NCBI GenBank assembly: GCA_965220285.1
Contig: OZ244818.1
Coordinates: 1,612,001 to 1,676,000, forward strand
Direction: 5' to 3'
Length of the DNA stretch: 64,000 nucleotides
Origin: Bin5 sp009843665
Lineage (GTDB): Bacteria; Chloroflexota; Anaerolineae; Caldilineales; Caldilineaceae
This document shows, one piece after another, positions 16,825 to 25,770 of the stretch (positions are counted from its first letter, which is position 1; each line of letters starts with the position of its first letter). The translations under genes were made by a program, and so were the position numbers. The notes beneath the pieces are model-generated. The model had not been told where the DNA came from. It saw only the letters and a list, made by a program, of their open reading frames with translations, and did not search any database.

Positions 16825-17595
16825 ATGAAATCTTCCGATGGCGCGCCGGCTGAGACGCGACTTTCGATCATCATGCCGGTCTACAACGAAATCAGCACAC
16901 TGGAGGAGATAATCCGCCGCGTACGTGCAGTCGACCTTACAGTCAGTGCTGACGGCGCGAATGATATGAACGGCAACCACATCCAACTGGAAAAGGAGAT
17001 CATCATCGTTGATGACGGCTCCACCGACGGCACGCGGGATATACTGGCCCGCTTACAGGGGGAAAAGCCGGAAGATTTGCGAATCATCTATCATGAACGC
17101 AACGGTGGCAAGGGTGCGGCTTTGCGCACAGGATTTGAGGCTGCGACCGGCGCGATTTACGTTGTGCAGGACGCCGACCTTGAATACAATCCTAGCGACT
17201 ATGTCAGACTTCTCGCCCCAATTCTGGAGGGGCGCACCGATGTTGTCTACGGCAGCCGCTTTCTCGGCGGCCCGCGTGCTGCGATGAGTCTTGCCCACAC
17301 GATTGGCAATAAAGGCGTCACCTGGTTTACCAACCTGCTTTACGGCACCGTCCTGACTGATATGGAGACCTGCTACAAGTGCTTTCGGCGGGGCGTAATC
17401 GAAGGGATGACCCTCCACAGCCAGAGGTTCGAAATCGAAGCCGAACTGACGGCCAAAATCCTCAAACGCAACTACCCGATCTTTGAAACGCCTATAAGCT
17501 ACAACGGGCGCCAGTTCCATGAAGGCAAGAAGCTTACCTGGCGGGACGGGTTTACGGCCATAGCCACGCTGATCAAGTACCGTTTCAGGGATTGA
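16825..17595 (+). CDS. Family 2 glycosyltransferase (dolichol/polyprenyl-phosphate mannosyl- or glucosyltransferase-like)
   Basis: 256-residue GT2 enzyme. Markers: LSIIMPVYNEISTLEEII, the nucleotide-sugar motif IIIVDDGSTDGT, GGKGAALRTGF, the metal-binding QDADLEYNP (DxD-like), and the C-terminal FEIEAELTAKIL and WRDGF segments typical of DPM1-like enzymes. A short insertion (residues ~35-55) separates the first two motifs. It likely loads a sugar onto a polyprenyl phosphate. The following membrane protein gene overlaps its stop codon (TTGA), so both may act in cell-surface glycosylation. Confidence 0.9.
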   Translation: MKSSDGAPAETRLSIIMPVYNEISTLEEIIRRVRAVDLTVSADGANDMNGNHIQLEKEIIIVDDGSTDGTRDILARLQGEKPEDLRIIYHERNGGKGAALRTGFEAATGAIYVVQDADLEYNPSDYVRLLAPILEGRTDVVYGSRFLGGPRAAMSLAHTIGNKGVTWFTNLLYGTVLTDMETCYKCFRRGVIEGMTLHSQRFEIEAELTAKILKRNYPIFETPISYNGRQFHEGKKLTWRDGFTAIATLIKYRFRD

Positions 17596-20552
17596 GCACC
17601 GGTGGACATTTGTTTGCGGTGTTTCTGATCAGTAGCCGCTATAGTTCGATTCGCCGCTTCTTACCACCCTTGTCGGCCGCATCGGTCCTGGCTCTCTTCG
17701 TCCTGCTGCTCTTTTACCGACTCCTGTTTACGGATCGATTACTGGCCAGCGGCGACATACTCCACTACTTCTATCCCTACCGCGACTATGCAGCCGCCTC
17801 ACTGCGTGCGGGCCGGATTCCTTTCTGGAATCCATACATCTTCATGGGTGCGCCATTCCTTGCCAATCCGCAGGCCGCGGCGCTTTATCCCTTACACTGG
17901 CTGTTGAGCTGGCTGCCTGTGACGCGGCAACTCTACTGGAGCGGCGCCATCCATGCCTGGATCCTGGCACTGGGCGGCTACGCGCTGATGCGGCGCTGGG
18001 GAATGGGGTGGCTGGCCGCGGTTGGGACCGGACTGGTGCTGGCGGGGAGCGGATTCTACGGCGGATTGCTGGGGCACATCAATCAGATGAACGGCGCAGC
18101 CTGGCTGCCGTGGCTCCTGTGGGCGCTGGAAGGGCGGTGGTTGTGGGAGAAGAGAGCGGAGAGGAGAGAGGAGAGAGAGGGGGTTTCCGACTCCTCGCTT
18201 CTTGCTTCTCACTCCTGGAGGTGCGCGGCTTTATTACTGCCCTTCGCCTTGTTTGTTGCGTTTACTCTGCTGGCCGGTCACACGCAGACGACTTATATCA
18301 ATCTGTTCGGTGTGGGAGCCTGGCTGGTGGCGACGAGCCTGCGTTCGTATTCGCGCGGTATTGTTCACCTTGCCGCCTCCTTCGTCATCTATGTGCTGGG
18401 GGTCCTGCTGGGTGTCCTGCTCGCCGCCGCGCAACTGTTGCCTACGCTGGAATTGAGCCAATTGGGGCTGCGGAGCGGCGGGCTCAGCTACGTGGAAGTG
18501 ACCAGCTTCAGTTTGCGCCCGTTACTGCTCCACTGGACGCTGCTGCCCTCATATGGCCTGCGCGATCTTAGCGTAGTTTTTGCTACGCTCGGTTACACCG
18601 AGTTTGTCGCCTATGTGGGCGCGGTGGGGTTTCTGCTTGCCCTGGTCGCGGTGGTGACTCGTCTTCAGGCGACGGCCGGCAGGCGGCCATGGACAGTGGG
18701 CCACTGGCCACTGGCTGCTCTGTGCGGACTCTTTTTCGCCGGTCTGGGCCTGTTCCTGGCTATGGGACGCTGGAACCCATTTTCGTTTCTCTTCTATTAT
18801 GTGATCCCGGGCTTCGATCTCTTCCGTACGCCGGCGCGCTGGATGATGCTGTATACGCTGGGCATGGCTGTTCTGGCGGGGGCCGGGATGGAGTGGTTTT
18901 GGCGCAGGTTGGGAGGCGTCAACGGCGGTAGAGCGGTCTCACTGCGCTGGTCGCGTGCCGCGGGTGCGGCGCTGCTTGCGGTCCTAGCGTTCGATCTGCT
19001 TCTGGCTGCGCGTGCCCTGCCGCATACGCAGCCGACCGCGCCGCAGGCCGTTTACGACGTGCGGACAGCGCCCGCCCACCTGCTGACGGAGCCGCAGCGG
19101 GCGCTTCACCCGGCGGCCGCGGGGCGGCTGCTCAGCATCAGCGATATCACGTTCGACCCGGGAGATATGTCCGACTGGCGGCGTATTCTGCGCGGCGGCG
19201 CGCGTCCGCAGGTCAGCGAGGCCGCTTTCACAGAGTTCATCATCGCGCTCAAGTCCCAGGAGATCCTGGCGCCAAACCTGTCTCTGCAGTGGCGCATTCC
19301 CTCTGTGGACGGATTCGACGGAGGCGTCCTTCCACTGCAGCGCTACAACGCCTATCTGTCGCTGCTGATTCCGCCGGATGAGCTTGTGCCTGACGGCCGC
19401 GTGCGTGAACAGCTGCAGACCATTCCAAGCGGCCACATTCTCGAAGTGATGGACGCCCGGTTTGTCGTTACCGACAAGGTACGTGATCTGTGGTTCGACG
19501 GTGTCTATTACGACCGGCAGATCGGGGCGACTCTCAATGGTAACGGCGCGAGTGACTCGGCTGGTGACGGGGCTCGTCTGACGGTTGACGTGCCGTACAG
19601 TTTCGTGGCGACCGCTGTGGATGTCATCGGTTATTTGACCTCAGACGCGGACGGGCCCCAAGCTGGTGCCGCAAATCAGCCCGTGGCGGAAGTAACTGCG
19701 CTGGTTGGTGGGGAGCGGCTCGCCATCGGCAGGTTGCTCGCTGGCAGTGGGGAAGGCGCTTTTGAGGCGGCGGGACCCCAGTTGGCGTTTGCCGGCAGCG
19801 GGGAGGTTTCCGTCGTTTTTCGTGACGGGAAAACGGGGCAGGAGGAGTACCTGGCCCGCTTTCCGCTACCGGAAGCCGCCCGTCCGGAGCAGCTGGAGAT
19901 CTCGTTGGTAGAAGGTCGTGCCTCCACCGGGCTGGCGGTGCAGGCGGTTACGCTCATCGACGAGCGCACCAATACGTTCGTACCGCTGCTTCCCAGCGAC
20001 CGCGGCAGCTTTCGGCGCGTACACAGCGGCGACGTCAAGATCTACGAGCGGCTCGGAGGCAGTGGGCGGGCTCAACTGGTCGAGAGTGTGCGTCGAGTGT
20101 CATCGCTTGACGAGGCGGTAACAGTGCTGCGGGACATGGCTATGGCCGGCGCCGCTCAGGCGGCGGTCGTCGAGGCCAGCGCCGAGGTGGTGGCGCAGTG
20201 GGGGCTTGCTGGCCTAGGCGGGGTGCCGGCATCCGGAGGGGCGGTGTCGATCATCTCGTACGCGCCCGAGCGGGTCGTCATCCGCATAAACTCCGAACGG
20301 CCGGGGTTTCTCGTATTGAAGGATGCCTATTATCCCGGCTGGCGGGCCGCGGTCAACGGCGAGGCGGTGGACGTCGTACCGACAAATGTTTTGTTTCGCG
20401 GGGTTCCGGTGCCAGCCGGCGAGAGCGAGATCTTATTCTCGTACATGCCGACTGCCTGGCCGACCGGCTTGGGGCTCAGTCTGGCGGGCGGGCTCTTGTG
20501 GTTGGTGCTGGCGTCGTTGACTTACATCGGCGCGTGGAGGAGGAAACGCTAA
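17592..20552 (+). CDS. YfhO-like large multi-pass membrane protein
   Basis: 986 residues. Residues ~25-470 hold about a dozen membrane helices with the YfhO/GT-C-like pattern (SGDILHYFYPYRDY with acidic residues in the first loop, RIPFWNPYIFMGAPFLANPQ). A ~400-residue extracellular region and a final membrane helix follow, and SERPGFLVLKDAYYPGWRA near the C-terminus is characteristic of the YfhO family. YfhO of Bacillus glycosylates lipoteichoic acid with a sugar from undecaprenyl phosphate; the GT2 gene just upstream would supply such a donor. Two repeat-like stretches interrupt the coding sequence (18150-18185, 18690-18715). Start is TTG 17592 or GTG 17619. Confidence 0.8.
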   Translation: MSTGGHLFAVFLISSRYSSIRRFLPPLSAASVLALFVLLLFYRLLFTDRLLASGDILHYFYPYRDYAAASLRAGRIPFWNPYIFMGAPFLANPQAAALYPLHWLLSWLPVTRQLYWSGAIHAWILALGGYALMRRWGMGWLAAVGTGLVLAGSGFYGGLLGHINQMNGAAWLPWLLWALEGRWLWEKRAERREEREGVSDSSLLASHSWRCAALLLPFALFVAFTLLAGHTQTTYINLFGVGAWLVATSLRSYSRGIVHLAASFVIYVLGVLLGVLLAAAQLLPTLELSQLGLRSGGLSYVEVTSFSLRPLLLHWTLLPSYGLRDLSVVFATLGYTEFVAYVGAVGFLLALVAVVTRLQATAGRRPWTVGHWPLAALCGLFFAGLGLFLAMGRWNPFSFLFYYVIPGFDLFRTPARWMMLYTLGMAVLAGAGMEWFWRRLGGVNGGRAVSLRWSRAAGAALLAVLAFDLLLAARALPHTQPTAPQAVYDVRTAPAHLLTEPQRALHPAAAGRLLSISDITFDPGDMSDWRRILRGGARPQVSEAAFTEFIIALKSQEILAPNLSLQWRIPSVDGFDGGVLPLQRYNAYLSLLIPPDELVPDGRVREQLQTIPSGHILEVMDARFVVTDKVRDLWFDGVYYDRQIGATLNGNGASDSAGDGARLTVDVPYSFVATAVDVIGYLTSDADGPQAGAANQPVAEVTALVGGERLAIGRLLAGSGEGAFEAAGPQLAFAGSGEVSVVFRDGKTGQEEYLARFPLPEAARPEQLEISLVEGRASTGLAVQAVTLIDERTNTFVPLLPSDRGSFRRVHSGDVKIYERLGGSGRAQLVESVRRVSSLDEAVTVLRDMAMAGAAQAAVVEASAEVVAQWGLAGLGGVPASGGAVSIISYAPERVVIRINSERPGFLVLKDAYYPGWRAAVNGEAVDVVPTNVLFRGVPVPAGESEILFSYMPTAWPTGLGLSLAGGLLWLVLASLTYIGAWRRKR

Positions 20553-20715
20553 ATCTTTTGCTTCGCGGCGTATATCGCTGTAATGTATAATCGAAGAACG
20601 TGAAAGTCTTTTGCAGCGCTGAAAACGGAGGTTACGATTCCAGTAGTCCGTCCTTTTTCGCCTGACGAACAGACAGCCGGAAACAAGTGAGTGCATTTCG
20701 GGCCCGAAACCGGAC

Positions 20716-21282
20716 GTGATCAACGTATTCAATCGAATTGTCGTCGTTGTACTTTGGCTGGCGCTGCTGGCGGGCATTGTCTATACGGCGGTATTTCCAG
20801 ACAGTACTTTTGGTGCGCTCGTGGGCAGTCTGTCGGTGGCCCAGGAGTTTCTGCGCGCGCAACAGCAGGCGAACAGCATGAATTACCTGATCGGCCAGGT
20901 GGCCGTGGGCTCCGTCGCGGTACTTATTTTTGGCAGCCTGCTGTGGCTGGAGCTGTGGCCCCACCGCCAGCGCGGGGTGCGCATGAAAACGGTCAAAGGC
21001 AGCTCGGTGGAGTTGGACACAGAGAGCATCGCCCGCCGCCTGACCTGGCATCTGGACCAGCTAGCCGATGTGATTACGGTGTTTCCGGATGTGAAATCCC
21101 GCGGCAATGCGGTTGACATTCAGTTGGAGGTCGAGACCACGCCCAATATCGACGTGCCGATGAAGACGGACGAGGTTGTAGAATCAACGCGGGATATTGT
21201 CGAAGAGGATATGGGTTTGCGGCTCGGCAAGTTGGACGTGCGTATGCGCCATCTGCCCTTTGAGGATGAGTGGGAAGCGTGA
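20716..21282 (+). CDS. AmaP-like (Asp23-family) alkaline shock membrane anchor protein
   Basis: 188-residue protein with two N-terminal membrane helices (residues ~5-28 and ~57-80) in the AmaP arrangement, beginning INVFNRIVVVVL. A cytoplasmic Asp23-like domain follows (SSVELDTESIARRLT, VDIQLEVETTPNIDVP). AmaP anchors Asp23 proteins at the membrane in Firmicutes; the role here is unknown. The start is GTG 20716. It overlaps the next gene (scpB) by a few bases, so the two are co-translated. Confidence 0.72.
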   Translation: MINVFNRIVVVVLWLALLAGIVYTAVFPDSTFGALVGSLSVAQEFLRAQQQANSMNYLIGQVAVGSVAVLIFGSLLWLELWPHRQRGVRMKTVKGSSVELDTESIARRLTWHLDQLADVITVFPDVKSRGNAVDIQLEVETTPNIDVPMKTDEVVESTRDIVEEDMGLRLGKLDVRMRHLPFEDEWEA

Positions 21283-21791
21283 AGTTGAGCGCCATTCTGG
21301 AGAGCCTGCTGTTCGTGGCGGGGGACCCGGTTACGCCAGCGCAGCTTGCCCACGCGACAGGTTGCCCTGAAGTGGAGGTGACCAAAGCATTGGCCGCCTT
21401 GCAGCAGGAGTATGAGGAGGAGAATCGGGGGCTGCGCCTGCAGCGCCGCGAAGGTCGCGTTCTGCTTGTAACAAACCCTTCCGCGTCCCAGGTCGTGGAG
21501 GATTTTCTCAATGTGGATTTGCGGGTGCAGTTCAGCGCACCAGCCCTGGAAACCTTGGCCATTATCGCCTATCTGCACCCGGTGACGCGGGCGCAGGTGG
21601 AGGCGGTGCGGGGTGTAGACTGTTCCGGGGTTCTGCGGAATCTGCTGCAGCAGGGCCTGGTGGAGGAGTTCGACCGTTTGGAAGGGCCCGGCCGGCCCAT
21701 CCGCTACGCGATAACCGACCAGTTCATGCAGCATTTTGGGCTGACCAGTCTTGAGGAGCTGCCGCCCCTGGAGACCGATGGGGAGGTGTGA
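21270..21791 (+). CDS. scpB: Segregation and condensation protein B
   Basis: 173-residue ScpB, the winged-helix kleisin partner of SMC-ScpA in chromosome condensation. Diagnostic segments: LSAILESLLFVAGDPV at the N-terminus, then LETLAIIAYLHPVTRAQVEAVRGVDCSGVLRNLLQQGLVEE split over two winged helices, and the GRPIRYAITDQFMQHFGL ending. scpA, usually directly upstream, is not here; an AmaP-like gene takes its place. Start GTG 21270, or GTG 21279, which overlaps the upstream TGA. Confidence 0.93.
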   Translation: MGSVKLSAILESLLFVAGDPVTPAQLAHATGCPEVEVTKALAALQQEYEEENRGLRLQRREGRVLLVTNPSASQVVEDFLNVDLRVQFSAPALETLAIIAYLHPVTRAQVEAVRGVDCSGVLRNLLQQGLVEEFDRLEGPGRPIRYAITDQFMQHFGLTSLEELPPLETDGEV

Positions 21792-21846
21792 AAGAGTAAG
21801 ACTGTTCTTCACCTAATCAATCCTCATTGACCACCACGAGAAAAAG

Positions 21847-23058
21847 TTGGAACACGAAGAAGCCCCACTGCCCGCGAATTCAGACTCTCCGACCTCCTCA
21901 AGCGCAGAAATCCTTAGAGCTCAGATTGTAGAGTCGCTTGAGAGGCAAGGCTTCGAGTTGCGAGAAAGTCGATTCTTCTTACCTGGCAACTTGGACAAAG
22001 AAAAGATACGTTCACTGCATGCTGAAGCGGCCCGCCATAAGGTAATGAAGGGGAAGAAAAATCTCCTCAGACATGAGCCTACGCTACTGCAACGATTTGC
22101 TTCTGGCCATGAGGTTGTCCCCGATGACATCAAACCCAAGTTAGTGGAAGTTCATCCCAGGTCTATGGAAGAACTTTTGTTTCGATATGCCAGCCTGCAT
22201 TGGAGTGTCCCGGTCTCAGCAGGATATGGCCGCAGATTACGCTTTCTTGTATTGGACCAGAATACAGAGAAGCTAATTGGCTTGTTCGGATTGGGTGACC
22301 CTGTATTCAGCTTAAGAGATCGCGATAACTGGGTTGGATGGGACCAAGAGAAACGCCGAGAAAAACTTCATCATGTTGTGGATGCATATGTATTGGGTGC
22401 AGTCCCTCCTTATTCCTACCTACTTTGCGGCAAGCTCATTGCTTTGTTGGCTGTAAGCAATGAGGTAAGAGAGGCCTTTAGGCGCAAATACAGAGAAAAC
22501 GCTTCACGGATACAAAAAAGAAAACTATCAGGGGAAATCGCCTTGATCACAACAACATCTGCTCTGGGGAGATCGTCACTCTATAACCGACTTCGAATCG
22601 AGAAACGGCTTGCATTTGAGCGCGTTGGCCAGACCCAAGGATTCGGCGATTTTCATTTTTCCAACGGACTTTACGACTCCATAGCGGAATTTGCGAAGTC
22701 TAATTCCACCGCCACCGCCAAGCACGACTTATGGGGAAGAGGATTCAGAAACAGGAGAGAAGTGGTCCGGAAAACACTTGCCTCATTAGGGATATCTCCA
22801 AGCTGGCAAAATCATGGAATCAGACGGGAGATATATGTGTCTCCTCTCGCCAAGAATACGCGCGAGTTTTTGAATGGCACCGATTCTGAACTAGACTATT
22901 ACGATCAGTCCGAAAGCACATTGTTTGAGTGGTTTCGCTGTAGATGGTTGCTCGACCGCCACAAGTGGTTACTCGACTGTGGAGAGAGAGAGCAGCGGTA
23001 TAAGGAGTGGAGTCCACAGGAATGGGCACTCTGGCAGGATGAACAGACTAATGAGTGA
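21847..23058 (+). CDS. DruA-like (DUF4338) protein
   Basis: 403-residue protein matching DUF4338, the domain of DruA in type I Druantia anti-phage systems. Recognisable blocks: LRFLVLD, KLIGLFGLGDPVFSLRDRD, WVGWDQEKRREKLHHVVDAYVLGAVPPYS, KLIALLAVSNEV, LITTTSALGRSSLYNRLR and GFGDFHF. Its biochemical activity is not established as far as I know, and DUF4338 proteins also occur outside Druantia. No druB-E genes are present. Instead it overlaps a nurA gene by 8 bases, and herA follows. The region is visibly AT-richer than its surroundings, consistent with acquisition by transfer. TTG 21847 is the most upstream plausible start. Confidence 0.82.
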   Translation: MEHEEAPLPANSDSPTSSSAEILRAQIVESLERQGFELRESRFFLPGNLDKEKIRSLHAEAARHKVMKGKKNLLRHEPTLLQRFASGHEVVPDDIKPKLVEVHPRSMEELLFRYASLHWSVPVSAGYGRRLRFLVLDQNTEKLIGLFGLGDPVFSLRDRDNWVGWDQEKRREKLHHVVDAYVLGAVPPYSYLLCGKLIALLAVSNEVREAFRRKYRENASRIQKRKLSGEIALITTTSALGRSSLYNRLRIEKRLAFERVGQTQGFGDFHFSNGLYDSIAEFAKSNSTATAKHDLWGRGFRNRREVVRKTLASLGISPSWQNHGIRREIYVSPLAKNTREFLNGTDSELDYYDQSESTLFEWFRCRWLLDRHKWLLDCGEREQRYKEWSPQEWALWQDEQTNE

Positions 23059-24163
23059 TTCTTTTTCAGATCTGCCAGACGCACTAGTCCGGGATTTACT
23101 GAAGTCGTCCGTTCCAGTAGCCGACGAAGTCCGAAATCGCTTCAGCAGATTGCTTTCGATACGCAGTGAGTTGCGTAGCACTGCTCAACAGAATTCTTTA
23201 GTTCACCGCAAGTCTGATTTGGAGGTCACAAGAGAGCCTTCAGTTGCAGCAATCGACGGATCATACCAGATACACCGCTTGACCTCGATGGACCTTTGTG
23301 CTTCCGCCGCAGTTGGGGTAGAGGGCACAAGTAAAGAGGCCCAGCGCCACTGGAACGAGCCGCGCCATAGATTTTGGGCAAAGGCTACTCCTCATAACGA
23401 AAAAACCACATTGCTACTTCGCGGATTGATGGTTTCTATGGAGTTGGAATTGGCTAGTGAGACTCCGCACGATCTCGTTCTCTTGGATGGCAGCTTCTCT
23501 TCGCTCGTCATCTACTTGAACCAAGGCCTATCCAACTTATCTGAAGAGCCCTCAATGGGAGACTATCTCAGGCAATGTTGGGAGTCTCAAAGCCTGTTTG
23601 AAAGTCTGATCTCTGTCCTGAAGAGCGCAAGAACCCTTGCCCTTCCCAAATATACATCGCGGAATGAATTGGGTGGCCACTTTTCTCATGAAGACATGTC
23701 CAGTTGCGATGGGCGAACTCTGGCGACCCTTATATTGGAGCCCGGTGAATATACAACTCCATTATCGATTTACGAGGATGAACCATACCATCTCCCAAAC
23801 CTTCTCTGTTCGACAAATGACATAGAGCATCTGAATGCTGCCCTGTCCGAAATTCGGGTCATTTACTTCCGGCCCTTTGGATGGGTCCCAGCACTGAGAT
23901 TGGAGTTACCTGGGTCCATATCACACAGCCGAACGAGATTGTCCATGGTCCTGAGAGGGATAGAAAGCCAGTTTTTTGTTCCTGCAGTTTTAGAGCCATA
24001 TCCGCTTTTCCTAGCAGATCGGATGGTCAAGAGCCTTGGATCTGCGGTAGCCGCAATGGAACAGACAGTCACCCAGCACGTGACAGAGAGGAGTGAGGAT
24101 CTAGAGCTGACCATGTTACTGATGCAAAATTATCGGACTGAGTCTGGTAGAGGAGGCGTTTGA
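23051..24163 (+). CDS. NurA-domain nuclease
   Basis: About 370 residues with the NurA nuclease pattern: an Asp-Gly-Ser motif in SVAAIDGSYQ (Asp69), a second in DLVLLDGSFSS (Asp146), and a C-terminal EPYPLFLADRMVKSL block. NurA is a 5'-3' exo- and endonuclease that works with the HerA hexameric ATPase in DNA end resection, and in bacteria the pair also appears in defence islands. The ATG at 23051 sits inside the upstream druA-like stop region (ATGAGTGA), and its own TGA overlaps the herA ATG (TGATG), so all three are translationally coupled. Overall similarity to archaeal NurA is low; the call rests on motifs and the HerA neighbour. Confidence 0.78.
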   Translation: MSDSFSDLPDALVRDLLKSSVPVADEVRNRFSRLLSIRSELRSTAQQNSLVHRKSDLEVTREPSVAAIDGSYQIHRLTSMDLCASAAVGVEGTSKEAQRHWNEPRHRFWAKATPHNEKTTLLLRGLMVSMELELASETPHDLVLLDGSFSSLVIYLNQGLSNLSEEPSMGDYLRQCWESQSLFESLISVLKSARTLALPKYTSRNELGGHFSHEDMSSCDGRTLATLILEPGEYTTPLSIYEDEPYHLPNLLCSTNDIEHLNAALSEIRVIYFRPFGWVPALRLELPGSISHSRTRLSMVLRGIESQFFVPAVLEPYPLFLADRMVKSLGSAVAAMEQTVTQHVTERSEDLELTMLLMQNYRTESGRGGV

Positions 24164-24591
24164 TGGTCGATATGAGTGACGACATTGGAGTTGTAGGCAG
24201 CCCATCTACAACGACAGAATTCACTATTGATCTCTTACAGGAGGCAGGTGAGGAAAGGCTGGTTGGGGCATTAGTAGCATTTGATGCAACACAGAGTGGT
24301 TTCCCGATCAAGTCAGTGGGTCAAATCATCGGTATTGAGTTACGCAACAGGTGGCACGAGGACGCTACCTTCAGAAACCTCATTAAGAGGACAGGCGAGA
24401 TTCCTCCAATCACGAGCCGGCAAGATACGAGAACTGCCCAATTGGCAGTAGGGGCGACATTTAGGCAGATCAACAATGACTATGAACCGGATCAGTTGGG
24501 AATGGTTCCGCCTACAGGCACACGTGTTGCTCAGGTAAATCAAGAAATTATCGACTCCTTGTTGGCAATTTATCAACAGGAAGTATATGGT
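24163..24591 (+). pseudogene. HerA-like ATPase, 5' part (HAS-barrel), interrupted by an IS element
   Basis: First ~143 codons of a HerA/VirB4-type ATPase: the N-terminal HAS-barrel (TEFTIDLL, LVGALVAFD, VGQIIGIELRN) and the linker up to QQEVYG. AGGAGG lies six bases before ATG 24163, which overlaps the NurA stop. The frame runs into the IS element and ends 16 codons later at 24639. The ATPase core resumes after the element at 25844, in the same phase, so the ancestral gene encoded about 586 residues. A truncated HAS-barrel peptide might still be made. Confidence 0.85.
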
Positions 24592-24635
24592 TGGCCCCAA
24601 TCGTTAGACCACGAAATGGGAAAAATAAGGTGCAT

Positions 24636-25496
24636 CTAGGCAAGTAGGGCCGGCTCTGAACAGAGCACGAAGTGCTCTTCCGCCGGCGTGCGGTAGTTGA
24701 GACTCTGGTGTGGTCGCTCATGGTTGTAGAAGTCGAAATAGGCGGTCAGCCCAGCGTGCAGCTGACGTACTGTGTCATACTGGTTGAGATAGATGTTTTC
24801 ATACTTGACGCTGCGCCAAAGGCGTTCGCAGAAGACGTTGTCGAGGGCGCGGCCTCGCCCGTCCATGCTGACTTGAATGTTGGCAGCGAGCAGGCAGGCG
24901 GTGAAAGCATCGGCCGTGAACTGTGCGCCCTGGTCGGTGTTGAAGATCTGGGGCCGACCGGTGCTGAGCGCCTGACCCAGGGCATCGAGACAGAAGCTAC
25001 CGTCCAGGGTGTTGGAAAGCTGCCAAGCGAGCACATAACGGCTGTACCAGTCGATGACAGCGACCAGGTACATGAAGCCACGCAGCAGCGGCACATAGGT
25101 GATGTCAGCGCTCCAGACCTGGTTGACATGCGTAATCGGCAGGTTGCGCAGAAGATAGGGATAGCGCTTGTGCCCTTTGCCAGGCGAACTGCTGCTTCTC
25201 CTGGGGTAGATAGCTTGAATGCCCATCAGACGCATCAGCCGTCTGACTCGTTTGCCATTGACGACGTAGCCAAGTCGACGCAGATGCGCGGTCATCTTGG
25301 GCCAGCCATAGAAGGGCGTACGCAGGAACTGCTCGTCAATCAGGCGCATTAGATGCAGGTTCAGCGTCGACTCGGAAGCCGCTTGATAGTAGAAGGAGGC
25401 CCGATTAAGCCCCAGCAGGTCGCACTGCCTGCGTACACTCAGAGTCGCATGTTGGTTCTCAACCATGCGCCGTCTCTCACGGACCGAAGCGGGCAA
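24636..25496 (-). CDS. IS3-family transposase OrfB (DDE integrase domain)
   Basis: 286-residue catalytic transposase part. An N-terminal HTH_21-like region (LSVRRQCDLLGLNRASFYYQ) and the YGWPKMTAHLRRLGY segment precede the rve core: Asp in WSADITYV, Asp in IFNTDQGAQF, and Glu in VFCERLWRSVKYE, all intact. The TTG start at 25496 is nominal; such proteins are usually made as an OrfAB fusion. OrfB is in the +1 (equal to -2) frame relative to OrfA, across a run of nine A. Confidence 0.93.
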   Translation of the reverse strand: MPASVRERRRMVENQHATLSVRRQCDLLGLNRASFYYQAASESTLNLHLMRLIDEQFLRTPFYGWPKMTAHLRRLGYVVNGKRVRRLMRLMGIQAIYPRRSSSSPGKGHKRYPYLLRNLPITHVNQVWSADITYVPLLRGFMYLVAVIDWYSRYVLAWQLSNTLDGSFCLDALGQALSTGRPQIFNTDQGAQFTADAFTACLLAANIQVSMDGRGRALDNVFCERLWRSVKYENIYLNQYDTVRQLHAGLTAYFDFYNHERPHQSLNYRTPAEEHFVLCSEPALLA

Positions 25497-25770
25497 CTTT
25501 TTTTTTCAACCACTCAAGTTCCATCTTGAGCCGCCCGATCTGTTCATAAAGTTCTGCTTCCTGGGACTCCTGCTCCCGTTGCCTGCGCTCACCATTGCTG
25601 GCGAAGACGCTGGGCCCGTCTTCCAGAAGTTGCCGTTTCCAGGCCCGTATCATGTTGGGATGGATCTCGTGTTCACTGGACAACTGGCTAATCGTCTTGC
25701 TGCCTTCGAGCGCTTCCAGCGCAATCCGAAACTTGTAGGCCGCCGAGTGCCGCCGCCGTTTCTTGACCAT
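25477..25770 (-). CDS. IS3-family transposase OrfA (helix-turn-helix)
   Basis: 97 residues: an HTH_Tnp_1 domain (SAAYKFRIALEALEG, HEIHPNMIRAWKRQLL) and a leucine-zipper-like C-terminal helix (EAELYEQIGRLKMELEWLKKK). It binds the IS ends and joins OrfB in the active transposase. The nine-A run (minus-strand complement of 25498-25506) encodes the terminal Lys triplet. Loss of one A would fuse OrfA to OrfB in frame. Confidence 0.9.
   Translation of the reverse strand: MVKKRRRHSAAYKFRIALEALEGSKTISQLSSEHEIHPNMIRAWKRQLLEDGPSVFASNGERRQREQESQEAELYEQIGRLKMELEWLKKKVARFGP

Noticed and set aside
21847..23058. Complete type I Druantia system
   Set aside because: No druB, druC, druD or the large DruE helicase is present; only the DruA-like protein is found, followed by NurA and HerA.
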